From: a virus
Length of the DNA stretch: 48,169 nt
IMG/VR virus record: IMGVR_UViG_3300037153_000516
Coordinates: 1-48,169 of that record
Direction: 5' to 3' (one strand)
The notes below the pieces were generated by a model. The model ran no database searches, was not told the DNA's origin, and saw only the letters and a program-made list of their open reading frames with translations. The number at the start of each line of letters is the position of its first letter. The stretch's first letter is position 1. Positions 20,131 to 28,757 of this stretch are shown in pieces. Position numbers and translations under genes: made by a program.

Positions 20131-20637
20131 ATGCTCATGACCATCACCGAATACGCCCGGCACCGGGGCTGCGAGCTCAACGCCGTGCAGTATGCGGTGT
20201 CGAGCGGCCGCATCGAGCGCCAGGCCGACGGTAAGATCGATTCCGAGAAAGCCGACCGGGACTGGGAAGCCAACACCCACCATGCCAAGGCGCGCAACGG
20301 GCACCGCCGGCGCCAGGATCCGGAAGAGCTTGCCGAGGGCGTCCATCAGCCGGCGGCCGCCAACAGCTTCGCCCAGGCCCGCGCGGCCCGAGAGCTGTTT
20401 GCCGCGCGCCTGGCGCGGCTCGAGTTCGAGCGCCGGCAGGGCAACCTGCTGCTCAAGCGCAGCGTGGAGATCGCCGCCCACAACCGCGGCCGCATCCTGC
20501 GCGACGCGCTGTTTAACCTGCCCAACCGCATCGCCGCCCAGCTCGCCGCCGAGAGCGATCCCGCGGCGGTCCACGGTCTGCTCGAAAATGAGATCCGCGT
20601 ATTGCTCGATCAGTTCGCGGGAGGAGAGCTCGGATGA
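20131..20637 (+). CDS. terS: Terminase small subunit (Nu1-like)
   Basis: A 168-residue protein that recognises phage DNA for packaging. The N-terminal 50 residues form a winged HTH of the Nu1/MerR kind: TITEYARHRGCELNAVQYAV, SSGRIERQADGKIDSEKADR, where a DNA-binding subunit reads the packaging site. The middle is a charged helix (RAARELFAARLARLEFERRQ, about 88-107) for oligomerisation. It overlaps the large subunit by 4 bp (ATGA), so the two are made together. Confidence 0.88.
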   Translation: MLMTITEYARHRGCELNAVQYAVSSGRIERQADGKIDSEKADRDWEANTHHAKARNGHRRRQDPEELAEGVHQPAAANSFAQARAARELFAARLARLEFERRQGNLLLKRSVEIAAHNRGRILRDALFNLPNRIAAQLAAESDPAAVHGLLENEIRVLLDQFAGGELG

Positions 20638-22556
20638 GCACGGCCCCGTCGGTGCTCGAGGCCGATCTCGCGGAAGCCGTCTACACGCAGGCCTTCGCCA
20701 ACGGCATGCGTCCGGATCCGGCGCTGACGGTGAGCGAGTGGGCCGACCGCAACCGCGTGCTGACGGTGACCAGCTCGCCCGAGCCGGGGCCGTGGCGCAC
20801 CTCGCGCACGCCGTATCTGAAAGGCGTCATGGACGCGCTCTCGCCCTCTGATCGCGCCGAGATTGTGGTCTTCATGAAGGGAGCACAGATCGGTGCTACG
20901 GAATGTGGGAATAACTGGATCGGATATGTGATCCACATGGCGCCGGGGCCGTTTCTAGCCGTGCAGCCGACGACCGAGATGGCAAAACGCAACTCGAAAC
21001 AGCGCATCGCGCCCTTGATCGCCGACTGTCCCGCCTTGAGCGAGCTGGTGCGCGAGCCGCGTTCGCGCGACTCGGGCAACACCGTTTTGAGCAAGGAATT
21101 CCCCGGCGGCATTTTAGTTCTCACCGGCGCGAATTCGGCCAAAGGCCTGCGCTCGATGCCGACGCGCTATCTGTTCCTGGACGAGGTGGACGGCTATCCC
21201 GGCGACGTCGAAGGCGAAGGCGAGCCGTGCCAGCTGGCGATCGCCAGGACGGCGAATTATCCCCGCCGCAAGGTCCTGATCGCCTCGACGCCGGTCGTCG
21301 CCGGCCGCAGCCGCATCGAGAGCTATTACGAGCGAAGCGACAAGTGCCAGTATTACGTGCCGTGCCCGCACTGCATCCACATGCAGACGCTGCGCTTCGA
21401 GCAGCTGCGCTGGCCCAAGGGCAACCCGCGCGCCGCGCACTACGTCTGCGAGGAATGCGGCCAGGCGATCTCCAATCACGCCAAGGAATTCATGCTGCGG
21501 CGCGGGGAGTGGCGGCCGAGCTCGGCGGGCGACGGGCGGATCCGCGGCTTCTATCTGTCGAGCCTCTATTCGCCGGTGGGGTGGCTCAGCTGGGGCCAGA
21601 TCGCCGAGATGTACGAAGACGCCGTCGCCGAGAAAAACCGCGAGAAGCTGCAGGTGTTTTGGAACACGGTGCTCGGCTTGCCCTGGGCCGACGAAGGCGA
21701 AGTGCCCGACGCCGACCGCCTCTATGAGCGGCGCGAGCTCTATCCCATCGGCGTGGTTCCCGCCGGCGGCCTGGCGTTGACGGCCGGTGTGGACGTCCAG
21801 GTCAAGCGCATCGAAGTCGAGATCGTCGCCTGGGGCCGCGCCAAGCAGTCCTGGTCGGTCGACTATCGCGTGCTCGAAGGCGACACGCAGCAGCCGGAAG
21901 TCTGGATCAAGCTGGCGGGCTTGCTCGACGAGGAGTTCCCGAGCGCCTATGGCGGCTCGCTCGCGATCCAGCGCATGGCCGTCGATACCGGCTTCAATGC
22001 GCCCGAGGTCTACGATTTCGTCCGCGCCGCGGGCCCCGCGCGCGTGATGGGCGTCAAGGGCGACTCTCACACGAGCGCCTTGATCGGCATGCCTTCGTTC
22101 ATCGAGGTCGGGCCGCAAGGGCGGCGCATGAAGCACGGCGTGCGCTTGTGGCCGGTCAACGTTTCGCTCGGCAAAGAGCAGCTTTACAGGTGGCTCAAGT
22201 CGTCGGTCCCGGACCTGGCGAAGGGCGAGGCGTGGCCGGCGGGATTCTGTCATTTCCCGCAATACGGAAAGGAATATTTCGAGCAGCTCTGCGCCGAGCA
22301 GCTGGTGACGCGCACGCTGCCCAACGGGCTCAGGCAGACGCGCTGGGAAAAGCGCCGCGATCGGAACGAAGCCCTTGATTGCAGAATTTATTCCATGGCG
22401 GCCGCCGCGTCTTTGCGGCTCGATATGTATCCGCCCGAGAAATGGGACGAGATCGAGCGGGCGCTTTCCGCCGGCGCGAGCCGGGGCGCAAAGACCCAGA
22501 AATCGCCCGCGCCGGCCTTCCGGCCCCTGCGCACAAACGAATCGTTTTTGGAATGA
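20634..22556 (+). CDS. terL: Terminase large subunit (lambda gpA type)
   Basis: A 640-residue packaging motor ATPase and nuclease of the lambda GpA family. The N-terminal KGAQIGATECGNNW (about 82-95) is the adenine/Walker A-type region, FLDEVDGYPGDVEGEG (about 181-196) the Walker B, and IASTP (about 222-226) the coupling segment. A CPHC...CEEC zinc pair (about 245-280) is typical of GpA. The nuclease half contains GVDVQVKRIEVEI (about 384-396) with the first catalytic Asp, and MAVDTGFNAPEVY. A GpA-type terminase points to cos packaging and fits the circular assembly. Confidence 0.95.
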   Translation: MSTAPSVLEADLAEAVYTQAFANGMRPDPALTVSEWADRNRVLTVTSSPEPGPWRTSRTPYLKGVMDALSPSDRAEIVVFMKGAQIGATECGNNWIGYVIHMAPGPFLAVQPTTEMAKRNSKQRIAPLIADCPALSELVREPRSRDSGNTVLSKEFPGGILVLTGANSAKGLRSMPTRYLFLDEVDGYPGDVEGEGEPCQLAIARTANYPRRKVLIASTPVVAGRSRIESYYERSDKCQYYVPCPHCIHMQTLRFEQLRWPKGNPRAAHYVCEECGQAISNHAKEFMLRRGEWRPSSAGDGRIRGFYLSSLYSPVGWLSWGQIAEMYEDAVAEKNREKLQVFWNTVLGLPWADEGEVPDADRLYERRELYPIGVVPAGGLALTAGVDVQVKRIEVEIVAWGRAKQSWSVDYRVLEGDTQQPEVWIKLAGLLDEEFPSAYGGSLAIQRMAVDTGFNAPEVYDFVRAAGPARVMGVKGDSHTSALIGMPSFIEVGPQGRRMKHGVRLWPVNVSLGKEQLYRWLKSSVPDLAKGEAWPAGFCHFPQYGKEYFEQLCAEQLVTRTLPNGLRQTRWEKRRDRNEALDCRIYSMAAAASLRLDMYPPEKWDEIERALSAGASRGAKTQKSPAPAFRPLRTNESFLE

Positions 22557-22867
22557 TCATGAATCCCCCCGGCGTCTCTCCCCAATACAGCCCGCCCGCG
22601 CAGCCGCCCTCGTGGTATCTCGCCCAGGCCCAGCAGCAGATGTTTCTGCTACTCACGGGTCAATTGCCCGCGGCCGTCGAGACGCCGCAGCTCGGCCGCG
22701 TGCAATTCAACCCCACCAGTTCGGCGGATATGCAGCGCATGATCGATTACCTCTCCGGACTAGTCGCCAATGGCGACGTCTGGCCCGATCCGTCCAACCC
22801 GATGGGCTCGATGACGAGCGGATACACGCGCGGCCGCAAGCCGTTCAGCTTCTTCCTATGGCCTTGA
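22553..22867 (+). CDS. gpW-like head-tail joining protein
   Basis: A 104-residue protein with the gene order A-W-B-C of lambda. The first 45 residues are Pro/Gln-rich. Then comes the gpW-type core: GRVQFNPTSSADMQRMIDYL (about 49-68) with a beta hairpin and helix. The end is basic and aromatic. gpW closes the portal so the tail can join. It is longer than gpW (68 residues) because of the N-terminal extension. It overlaps terL by 4 bp and the portal gene by 10 bp. Confidence 0.7.
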   Translation: MIMNPPGVSPQYSPPAQPPSWYLAQAQQQMFLLLTGQLPAAVETPQLGRVQFNPTSSADMQRMIDYLSGLVANGDVWPDPSNPMGSMTSGYTRGRKPFSFFLWP

Positions 22868-24513
22868 CGCCCAACCCGCAGCCGAGGCCGTCCAAACCGG
22901 GCCTGCTCGCGCGCCTGTTCGGCCGCGGCCAGCCGGATGTGCGGGCGCAAGGCGGCCCCGACGGCGGCTGGACGTACGGATCCGGCTACGGATACGGACG
23001 GTACGGCTACCGGGACACGCCGTATACGGGCGCGAGCTGGATCCGCAAGCAATTGTCGAACTGGCTGCCGATCCGCGCGGCCGCCGACGCCGAGCTGTTG
23101 AGCGACGTGGGCACGCTGGTCGCGCGATCGCGGGATCTCGACCGCAACAACGGCGTCGCCGCCGGCGCATTTCAGTCCGTTTCGGACAACACGGTCGGCG
23201 CAGGCCTGCGCCTGAGCTGCTGGCCCGACTACCGTGCGCTCAGCAAGGATCCCGATTGGGCGGAAAGCTGGGGGCAGAACGTCGAGAGCCTGTGGAAGGC
23301 CTGGGCCGACAGCACGGCCTGCGATGCGGCCAATAAGCTGGCGTTCGCGGGCCTCACGCAGCTCACCTTTCGCTCGCTGCTTCAAAACGGCGAGGCGCTC
23401 GCGCTTCCGCTGTGGCTCGACCGTCCCGAGCTTTCCACGTTCCGCACCTGCTTCCAGCTGGTGGACACCGACCGCTTGTCCAACCCCGGCAACATGACGC
23501 CGACGCTGTGCCTGCGCGGCGGCGTCGAGATGGACAACTACGGACGGCCGCTCGCCTATCACGTCCGCAAGATCTCGACCTGGCCGGCCATGTTTTTCCC
23601 GGCCATCGGCGGCATCGCCGGCGAATGGGAGCGCATTCCCGCCGCGACGAGTTGGGGCCGCCGGCGGGTGATTCATATCTACCCTTCCGACCGCGTCGAC
23701 CAGACGCGCGGCAAGCCGATCCTCGCGCCGGTGATCGAGCAGTTCCGCATGATCGATTCCTATCAGCGCGCGGAGCTGCAAAGCGCGATCGTCAATGCCC
23801 TGGTCGCCGGCGTCATTGAGACGCCGCTCGATCCCGCGAGTCTGTCCGAAATGGTCGGCGGCGATCCCAACGCCTATCTGGCCGCGAAAAACGAATATCG
23901 CGTCCAGCTCGAGGGCGGCACCTTCATCCCGCTGTTCCCGGGCGACAAGATGACGCCGTTCGCGCCCGACCGGCCCGCGCCGCAGTTTTCCGCGTTCAGC
24001 GAATACGTGCTGCGCCAGATCGGCGTGTCGATGGGGCTGCCCTACGAGCAGCTGATGAAGGACTTCAGCAAAACGAATTACTCGTCGGCCCGCGCGGCGC
24101 TGCTTGAGTCCTGGCGCTACTTCGTCACCCGGCGCGCCTTCCTGACTCAATACTGGGCCCAGCCGGTGTACGAGCTCTGGCTCGAGGAGGCGGTCTCCAA
24201 GGGGCTGGTCGAAGCGCCGGACTTCGACCGGATGAAGGCCTTCTATGCGCGCGCCAAGTGGATCGGGCCGGGGCGCGGGTGGATCGACCCGGTGAAGGAG
24301 GCCGAGGCCGCGCAGGTGCGCATGGCCACGGGCATTTCGACCCTCGAGGCCGAGTGCGCCGAGCAAGGCCTCGATTACAACGACGTCATCGACCAGCGAT
24401 GGATCGAGAAGAAGCGTCTCCAGGCGGCCGGCCTGTGGGTAGAGCCCGCGCCGCCCAAACCGCTCGGATTCCCGGCGCAGCCCGAAGAAGCGCCGGTGAG
24501 GGAACCGACCTAA
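22858..24513 (+). CDS. Portal protein (lambda gpB type)
   Basis: A 551-residue member of the lambda-type portal family. A disordered Gly/Tyr-rich start (about 1-60) is followed by the conserved SRDLDRNNGVAAGAFQSVSD (about 97-116) and, in the clip-wing region, IHIYPSDRVDQTRGKPILAP. In the C-terminal third, YVLRQIGVSMGLPYEQLMKD and TNYSSARAALLESWRYF form the family's signature helix. Twelve copies would form the DNA gate at one head vertex. The start at 22858 overlaps the gpW-like gene. Confidence 0.93.
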   Translation: MALTPNPQPRPSKPGLLARLFGRGQPDVRAQGGPDGGWTYGSGYGYGRYGYRDTPYTGASWIRKQLSNWLPIRAAADAELLSDVGTLVARSRDLDRNNGVAAGAFQSVSDNTVGAGLRLSCWPDYRALSKDPDWAESWGQNVESLWKAWADSTACDAANKLAFAGLTQLTFRSLLQNGEALALPLWLDRPELSTFRTCFQLVDTDRLSNPGNMTPTLCLRGGVEMDNYGRPLAYHVRKISTWPAMFFPAIGGIAGEWERIPAATSWGRRRVIHIYPSDRVDQTRGKPILAPVIEQFRMIDSYQRAELQSAIVNALVAGVIETPLDPASLSEMVGGDPNAYLAAKNEYRVQLEGGTFIPLFPGDKMTPFAPDRPAPQFSAFSEYVLRQIGVSMGLPYEQLMKDFSKTNYSSARAALLESWRYFVTRRAFLTQYWAQPVYELWLEEAVSKGLVEAPDFDRMKAFYARAKWIGPGRGWIDPVKEAEAAQVRMATGISTLEAECAEQGLDYNDVIDQRWIEKKRLQAAGLWVEPAPPKPLGFPAQPEEAPVREPT

Positions 24514-24514
24514 A

Positions 24515-25933
24515 ATGCCAAATCCGCAAACGGCCGACGACGATCTCGCGCCCCAGCTCGCGGCGCTTCGCCTGGCGCTCTATCAGCGACCCTGGGTGAT
24601 CACGCCCGAGGCGCTCTCTGCGTTGATGGACAACCCGCCGCAGGATGTAAATCTCGAAGGCCTGGCCGCGCGCCTGGGCGCTCCGGTCGGAAACGGCGAC
24701 GGCGACGTCGAGAACCACAACGGGACCGCGGTGCTCAACGTGCGCGGGCCGCTGCTGCGCTACCGCTCGATCTTCACCTGGCTGTTGGGCGGCACTTCCA
24801 TCGAGCAGCTCTCGCTCGATTTTCACGCCGCGCTCGACGATCCCGCCGTCAAAAACATCGTCCTGGCCATCAATTCGCCGGGCGGCCAGGTCGACGGCGT
24901 CAACGAGATGGCCAATATGATCCGCGCCGGCGCGCAGCAAAAGCCGGTTACGGCCTATGTCGACAGCCTGGCCGGATCGGGCGCCTACTGGCTCGCCTCG
25001 GCCGCCAACCGGATCGTGGCCGACGAGACCAGCCAGCTCGGATCCATCGGGGTGCTCGCCACGGTGTACGACGACCGCGCCGCGGCCGAGCGCAGCGGCG
25101 TGAAGCGTTACGAGATCGTCTCGACGCAGTCGCCGCTCAAGCGCACCGATCCCGCGACCGACCAGGGACGCCGGCAGCTCCAGCAGATGGTGGACGGCCT
25201 GGCGCAGCTGTTTATCGACAAAGTCGCCGGTTTTCGCGGACAGGCCTCGGCCACGGTCGCCCGCGATTTCGGACGCGGCAGCCTCATGAGCGCGCGGGAC
25301 GCCATCGCCGTCGGCATGGCGGATTCCATCGGCTCGCTTGAGGACTTATTGGGCGAGGGAGCCAGGACGGTTGCTTCGCCTTTTTCGGCCTCGATTGAGG
25401 GTGGAAAACCGGAAGTGGAGGCCTCGGCGGCCGCGGCAACCGCGCTCGACGAAAACGAGCTCGAGGAAGACAACCAGGACATCAACGACGACGCGAATTG
25501 TCCCGACCCTCCCGGCGAACAGGACGGCGAGGAGGAGGACGAAAGCGACGGGACCGAGCAGGAGCCCGACGACAGTTCAATCCCACGAGGAGGTGGAGAC
25601 TTGGTACAGCCAAACGCGGATCGGCAGCGCATCGCCGACATTCTGACTTGCGAGGAGGCGCGCGGCCGGGAAGATCTGGCTCGCATGCTGGCACTCGAAA
25701 CCGATCACACCCCGGAAGCCGCGCGCAAGCTGCTCCAGGCGAGCCCCGCCGGCCCCAAGCCCGGCGCCGGCGCGCTCGAGCAGCGCATGGCGCAGGTGCC
25801 GAACCCGCAGATAGGGGTCGGCCTCGAGGGCATCGCCGACGATTCGCCTTCGGCGGAAGTCGCCCGCATCCTGGCGCACGTTCCCGACGCGCGCAAATAT
25901 CCGCAATTCCGCAGCGCGCCGGCGAAGAACTAA
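24515..25933 (+). CDS. S49-family head maturation protease with fused scaffold (gpC/Nu3-like)
   Basis: A 472-residue protein. Residues about 70-280 form an SppA/S49 protease. The nucleophile is Ser155 in SLAGSGAYWLAS, and Lys209 in STQSPLK (or K197) is the likely general base, as in lambda gpC. Then come a Glu/Asp-rich linker (about 310-360) and a helical 110-residue tail. The tail has its own in-frame start signal (see 25601), so the gene encodes both protease-scaffold and free scaffold, like lambda C and Nu3. The protease trims portal and scaffold inside the prohead. It lies one base after the portal stop. Confidence 0.9.
   Translation: MPNPQTADDDLAPQLAALRLALYQRPWVITPEALSALMDNPPQDVNLEGLAARLGAPVGNGDGDVENHNGTAVLNVRGPLLRYRSIFTWLLGGTSIEQLSLDFHAALDDPAVKNIVLAINSPGGQVDGVNEMANMIRAGAQQKPVTAYVDSLAGSGAYWLASAANRIVADETSQLGSIGVLATVYDDRAAAERSGVKRYEIVSTQSPLKRTDPATDQGRRQLQQMVDGLAQLFIDKVAGFRGQASATVARDFGRGSLMSARDAIAVGMADSIGSLEDLLGEGARTVASPFSASIEGGKPEVEASAAAATALDENELEEDNQDINDDANCPDPPGEQDGEEEDESDGTEQEPDDSSIPRGGGDLVQPNADRQRIADILTCEEARGREDLARMLALETDHTPEAARKLLQASPAGPKPGAGALEQRMAQVPNPQIGVGLEGIADDSPSAEVARILAHVPDARKYPQFRSAPAKN
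25601..25933 (+). CDS. Nested scaffold protein (Nu3-like), internal start in protease gene
   Basis: An in-frame TTG at 25601 (codon 363 of the protease gene) is preceded by a perfect AGGAGGT (25588-25594) with a 6-base spacer. The resulting 110-residue protein is helical and charged (RQRIADILTCEEARGREDLA and on). Lambda makes its scaffold Nu3 in the same way from inside gene C. The start codon is unusual, but the ribosome site is the best in the region. Confidence 0.7.
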   Translation: MVQPNADRQRIADILTCEEARGREDLARMLALETDHTPEAARKLLQASPAGPKPGAGALEQRMAQVPNPQIGVGLEGIADDSPSAEVARILAHVPDARKYPQFRSAPAKN

Positions 25934-25965
25934 ACGCCGGCGAGAAAAAGGAGCAAATAACAGCC

Positions 25966-26871
25966 ATGGGTTCTCCCGTACAACCAGCCAGTCCCGGCGT
26001 CATTTCGACCGCTTCGTTCTGGAGCAACACCTTCAACTACGATCCGCTCTTCGCGAGCGAGACGATTTCGCAGAGCGCCCCCATTGCGCCCTCTCTGGGC
26101 GTGCTCAAGCGCGGCCAGGTGCTATCCGGCTGGGCCGCCGGCGGCGCGCGCACCGGCAATCTGTCGCTCACTGGCGCGGCCTGCGCCATCCTCGCCCAGG
26201 ACATCGACACCGGCGCCGGCGGCGCCGTCACCGGCCTGGTGTACACGCAGGGCAAGTTCCTCGATACCTCGCTCATCTGGGGCACGGGCGGCCCCGCGGC
26301 GCAATATCCGCAGCTCTGGCAAAACGGGATCTACACGCTCACCGTCGAGCAGCGGTCGGGCATCCTGGTGCCGATGACCGGCCTGCCCGCAGGGTCCGGA
26401 CCGATGCCGCAGGCGCTCGGGCCCAAGGAAGCCAAAGCGCAAACGCAGAAGGAAGTCGACGCCATCAAGGCCGCGCTCGAGGCCTGGAAGCCGGGATCGG
26501 CGGGCGTGCCCATCGCCGGCTCAAGCGCCGCGTCCAAGGATCCGGCGTGGGCGACCGCGGCCTTCGGCGAACGTCCGGAAACCAAGACCGGGCAGGCCCA
26601 GGACCAGGCCGCCGAGAAAAGCGAGGAGCTCCAGGCCAAGCAGCAGCAGGAACTCGACGAGCTGCTCCAAAAACAGCGCGAGGAGCTGTCCGAGCTGGGC
26701 AAAAAACAAATGCAGGAGACGCAGAAAGCGCAGCAGGACGCGCAGAAGCAGCTCCAGCAGGCGCAGCAGGCCGACGAGAAGGCCGCGCAGCAGCAGCCGG
26801 CTCAGCAGCATCAGGCCGACAATCCCGGCCAGCACGAGCACCGGCCGCCGCCGCCCAAGTCGTCACGATAG
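25966..26871 (+). CDS. Head decoration protein (lambda gpD type) with Gln-rich C-terminal extension
   Basis: A 301-residue protein. Residues about 30-150 match the lambda gpD/HDPD fold: SAPIAPSLGVLKRGQVLSGW, GTGGPAAQYPQLWQNGIYTL, and so on. This protein normally trims to about 110 residues and clamps capsid trimers at threefold sites. Here an extra 150 residues follow: an Ala/Lys linker and a Gln/Glu-rich coiled coil (about 205-290, QAKQQQELDELLQKQREELS). It may form external head fibres. AAAAAGGAG precedes the ATG. It precedes the capsid gene, as D precedes E in lambda. Confidence 0.88.
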   Translation: MGSPVQPASPGVISTASFWSNTFNYDPLFASETISQSAPIAPSLGVLKRGQVLSGWAAGGARTGNLSLTGAACAILAQDIDTGAGGAVTGLVYTQGKFLDTSLIWGTGGPAAQYPQLWQNGIYTLTVEQRSGILVPMTGLPAGSGPMPQALGPKEAKAQTQKEVDAIKAALEAWKPGSAGVPIAGSSAASKDPAWATAAFGERPETKTGQAQDQAAEKSEELQAKQQQELDELLQKQREELSELGKKQMQETQKAQQDAQKQLQQAQQADEKAAQQQPAQQHQADNPGQHEHRPPPPKSSR

Positions 26872-26885
26872 GTTTGCAAAATTCC

Positions 26886-26922
26886 TGCGGGCCGCCGCCC
26901 CTGGTACAGGCGGCGGCCTGCA
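26886..26922 (+). promoter_or_regulatory. 14-bp hairpin between decoration and capsid genes
   Basis: Arms 26886-26899 and 26909-26922 pair over 14 bp with one G-U pair, closed by a 9-base loop. There is no T-tract. It sits 38 bases before the capsid start and probably stabilises or separates mRNA segments to boost capsid expression. Confidence 0.6.
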
Positions 26923-26959
26923 TCGATTCCAACCCGCCCAGTATTAACGGAGAGAAAAC

Positions 26960-27982
26960 ATGGCTGATGTCTTTTCAACCGATGTTCTGACCGCCGTGCT
27001 GCAAAGCTTGCTGGGCAATCCGCAATTTCTGCTGGACCGGTTCTTCCCCATCACGCAGGCCGAGGCGAGCGAGCAGATTCATTTCGACGTGATCCAGGGC
27101 AAGAGGCGCGTCGCGCCGTTCGTCTCGCCCCTGGTCGAAGGCCAGGTCGTCGCGACCCAGGGTTATGTGACCAACACGTTCACGCCGGCCTACATCAAAG
27201 ACAAGCGGGTGTTCGACATGAACCGCCCGCTGAAGCGAGCCCCGGGCGAGCAGATCGGCGGCGTGATGAGCCCCGCCGACCGGCTGCGCGCGCTCATCGC
27301 CTTCGACATGCAGGACCAGCTCAACATGCTGCGCCGGCGTCTCGAGGTCATGTGCGGCGAGGTGCTCGCGACCGGCAAGAGCACCATCACCGGCGACAAA
27401 TACCCGACGCAGGTCGTCGATTTCCAGCGTTCGGCCACGCACACCATCGTGGCCAGCCCGCTCTGGAGCGCGGCCACGCCGCCCATCCTGAACAACCTTC
27501 AGGACTGGGCGCAGGTCTGCCTCGAGGACACCGGCGTATTTCCCAACGACGTGGTGATGACCGTGGACGTGTGGAAGGTTTTCCGCGCCGACGCCGGCAT
27601 TCAGCAGGTCTTGAACCTGTTCCGCGCCATCGGAGCCCCGCCGACCATGAAGCTCGACGCCCAGGTGACCGAGGGCGGCGTGTTCATGGGCACCGTCGAG
27701 GGTTTCAATATCTGGGTCTATTCGGGCTGGTACGTGGATCCGGCCGACGGCGTCGAGAAGCAGATCCTGCCTGCCGGCACCGTGCTCATGTGCTCGCCCG
27801 CGCTTGAGGGCGTCCAGGCCTTCGGCGCGATCCGCGACGAGGAGATCGGCCTGCAGCCGGTTCCCTACTACGTCAAGAGCTGGGTGCAATACGATCCCAG
27901 CGTGCGTTACGTCATGCTCCAGTCGGCGCCGATCATGGTGCCCTACCGGCCCAACGCGAGCTTCGCGGCCAAGGTTCTGTAG
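26960..27982 (+). CDS. Major capsid protein (lambda gpE type)
   Basis: A 340-residue HK97-fold capsid protein of the lambda gpE family, the same length as lambda gpE (341). Family features are the N-terminal LLDRFFPITQAEASEQIHFD (24-43), the extended-loop region with RVAPFVSPLVEGQ (50-62), and the C-terminal SWVQYDPSVRYVMLQSAPIM with VPYRPN at the end. Hundreds of copies form the head. GGAGAG precedes the ATG. The 48-kb genome and gpE-size subunit fit a lambda-like T=7 head. Confidence 0.95.
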   Translation: MADVFSTDVLTAVLQSLLGNPQFLLDRFFPITQAEASEQIHFDVIQGKRRVAPFVSPLVEGQVVATQGYVTNTFTPAYIKDKRVFDMNRPLKRAPGEQIGGVMSPADRLRALIAFDMQDQLNMLRRRLEVMCGEVLATGKSTITGDKYPTQVVDFQRSATHTIVASPLWSAATPPILNNLQDWAQVCLEDTGVFPNDVVMTVDVWKVFRADAGIQQVLNLFRAIGAPPTMKLDAQVTEGGVFMGTVEGFNIWVYSGWYVDPADGVEKQILPAGTVLMCSPALEGVQAFGAIRDEEIGLQPVPYYVKSWVQYDPSVRYVMLQSAPIMVPYRPNASFAAKVL

Positions 27983-28066
27983 AAAGGCGTTTCTCCCCGT
28001 TTAAACGCGCCGGAGGGCCGGGTCCGGTGGTTGGGGCCGGGAAAGGGTCAAGGAGAGCTAAATACG

Positions 28067-28342
28067 GTGACGGACAAGGCAGGAAACGGCAATCTACGAA
28101 GAGGCGGCATCACCGACGAGGGGCGCAAGACCCGCTATCTGCGCCGGATCATCCGGGATGACCTCGAATATGAGATCCCGCGATCCATGGCGCTCTATCT
28201 GTTGGACGGAGACGACAAAGCTCAACGTCTAGCCGAATCCTCGCGCGCGGGTCCATGCCTGAGCTATACCGGGCAATCGCAGATCTGGCGCGAGACGGCG
28301 GTTTCGGAATCCGGAAAAGCCATGGCTACGGATTCCCCATAG
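28067..28342 (+). CDS. Hypothetical protein at head-completion position
   Basis: A 91-residue protein starting at GTG with AAGGAG 10 bases upstream. It is basic and helical at the start (RKTRYLRRIIRDDLEYEIP, about 21-39), then polar. It occupies the place of lambda FI, between capsid and connector genes, but no FI similarity is visible. It may be a head-completion or packaging-accessory factor, inferred from place only. Confidence 0.5.
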   Translation: MTDKAGNGNLRRGGITDEGRKTRYLRRIIRDDLEYEIPRSMALYLLDGDDKAQRLAESSRAGPCLSYTGQSQIWRETAVSESGKAMATDSP

Positions 28343-28424
28343 AGTCCCGGCGTACCGCGGGAAGCGACCACGCTCCTGGGCAGACTGGGCTGACTCGGGA
28401 GCGTGGAAGCAGAAGAAAGGAAAA

Positions 28425-28757
28425 ATGGCGTCTTCGCCCCTCACCAATTTCGTCGCGATGTACATGCCCACGCTATGGGCGGCCGAATTCGCCGTCTTCG
28501 GCTGCCAGGTGAGTTACGCGCCAGACGCGGGCGCTTCCATGATGCTGGACGTCCTCTGGAAAGAGGGCGCCGAGGCCGAGGAAGTTTCGCCGGGCCGCTA
28601 TTCCAACATCACCGTGCGGCAGTCGGACTTCACCGACCTGGGATTGAGTCCGGACCTGGGCGATGTCGTGACCAACAACGGCGTCATCTACGACGTGGTG
28701 CGCGTCGACGCGACCAAGGTGGGCGTCTTCCGCCTGGTCCTTCAGGAGCGTCCCTGA
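28425..28757 (+). CDS. Head-tail connector protein (FII-like)
   Basis: A 110-residue protein with the beta-rich layout of lambda FII-type joiners: FAVFGCQVSYAPDAGAS, NITVRQSDFTDLG, then GDVVTNNGVIYDVVRV and VGVFRLVLQER. This matches the small phage joiner family in which a beta barrel with a long loop binds the portal ring below gpW. AAGGAAAA precedes the ATG. It abuts the minor tail gene (TGATGG junction). Confidence 0.75.
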   Translation: MASSPLTNFVAMYMPTLWAAEFAVFGCQVSYAPDAGASMMLDVLWKEGAEAEEVSPGRYSNITVRQSDFTDLGLSPDLGDVVTNNGVIYDVVRVDATKVGVFRLVLQERP

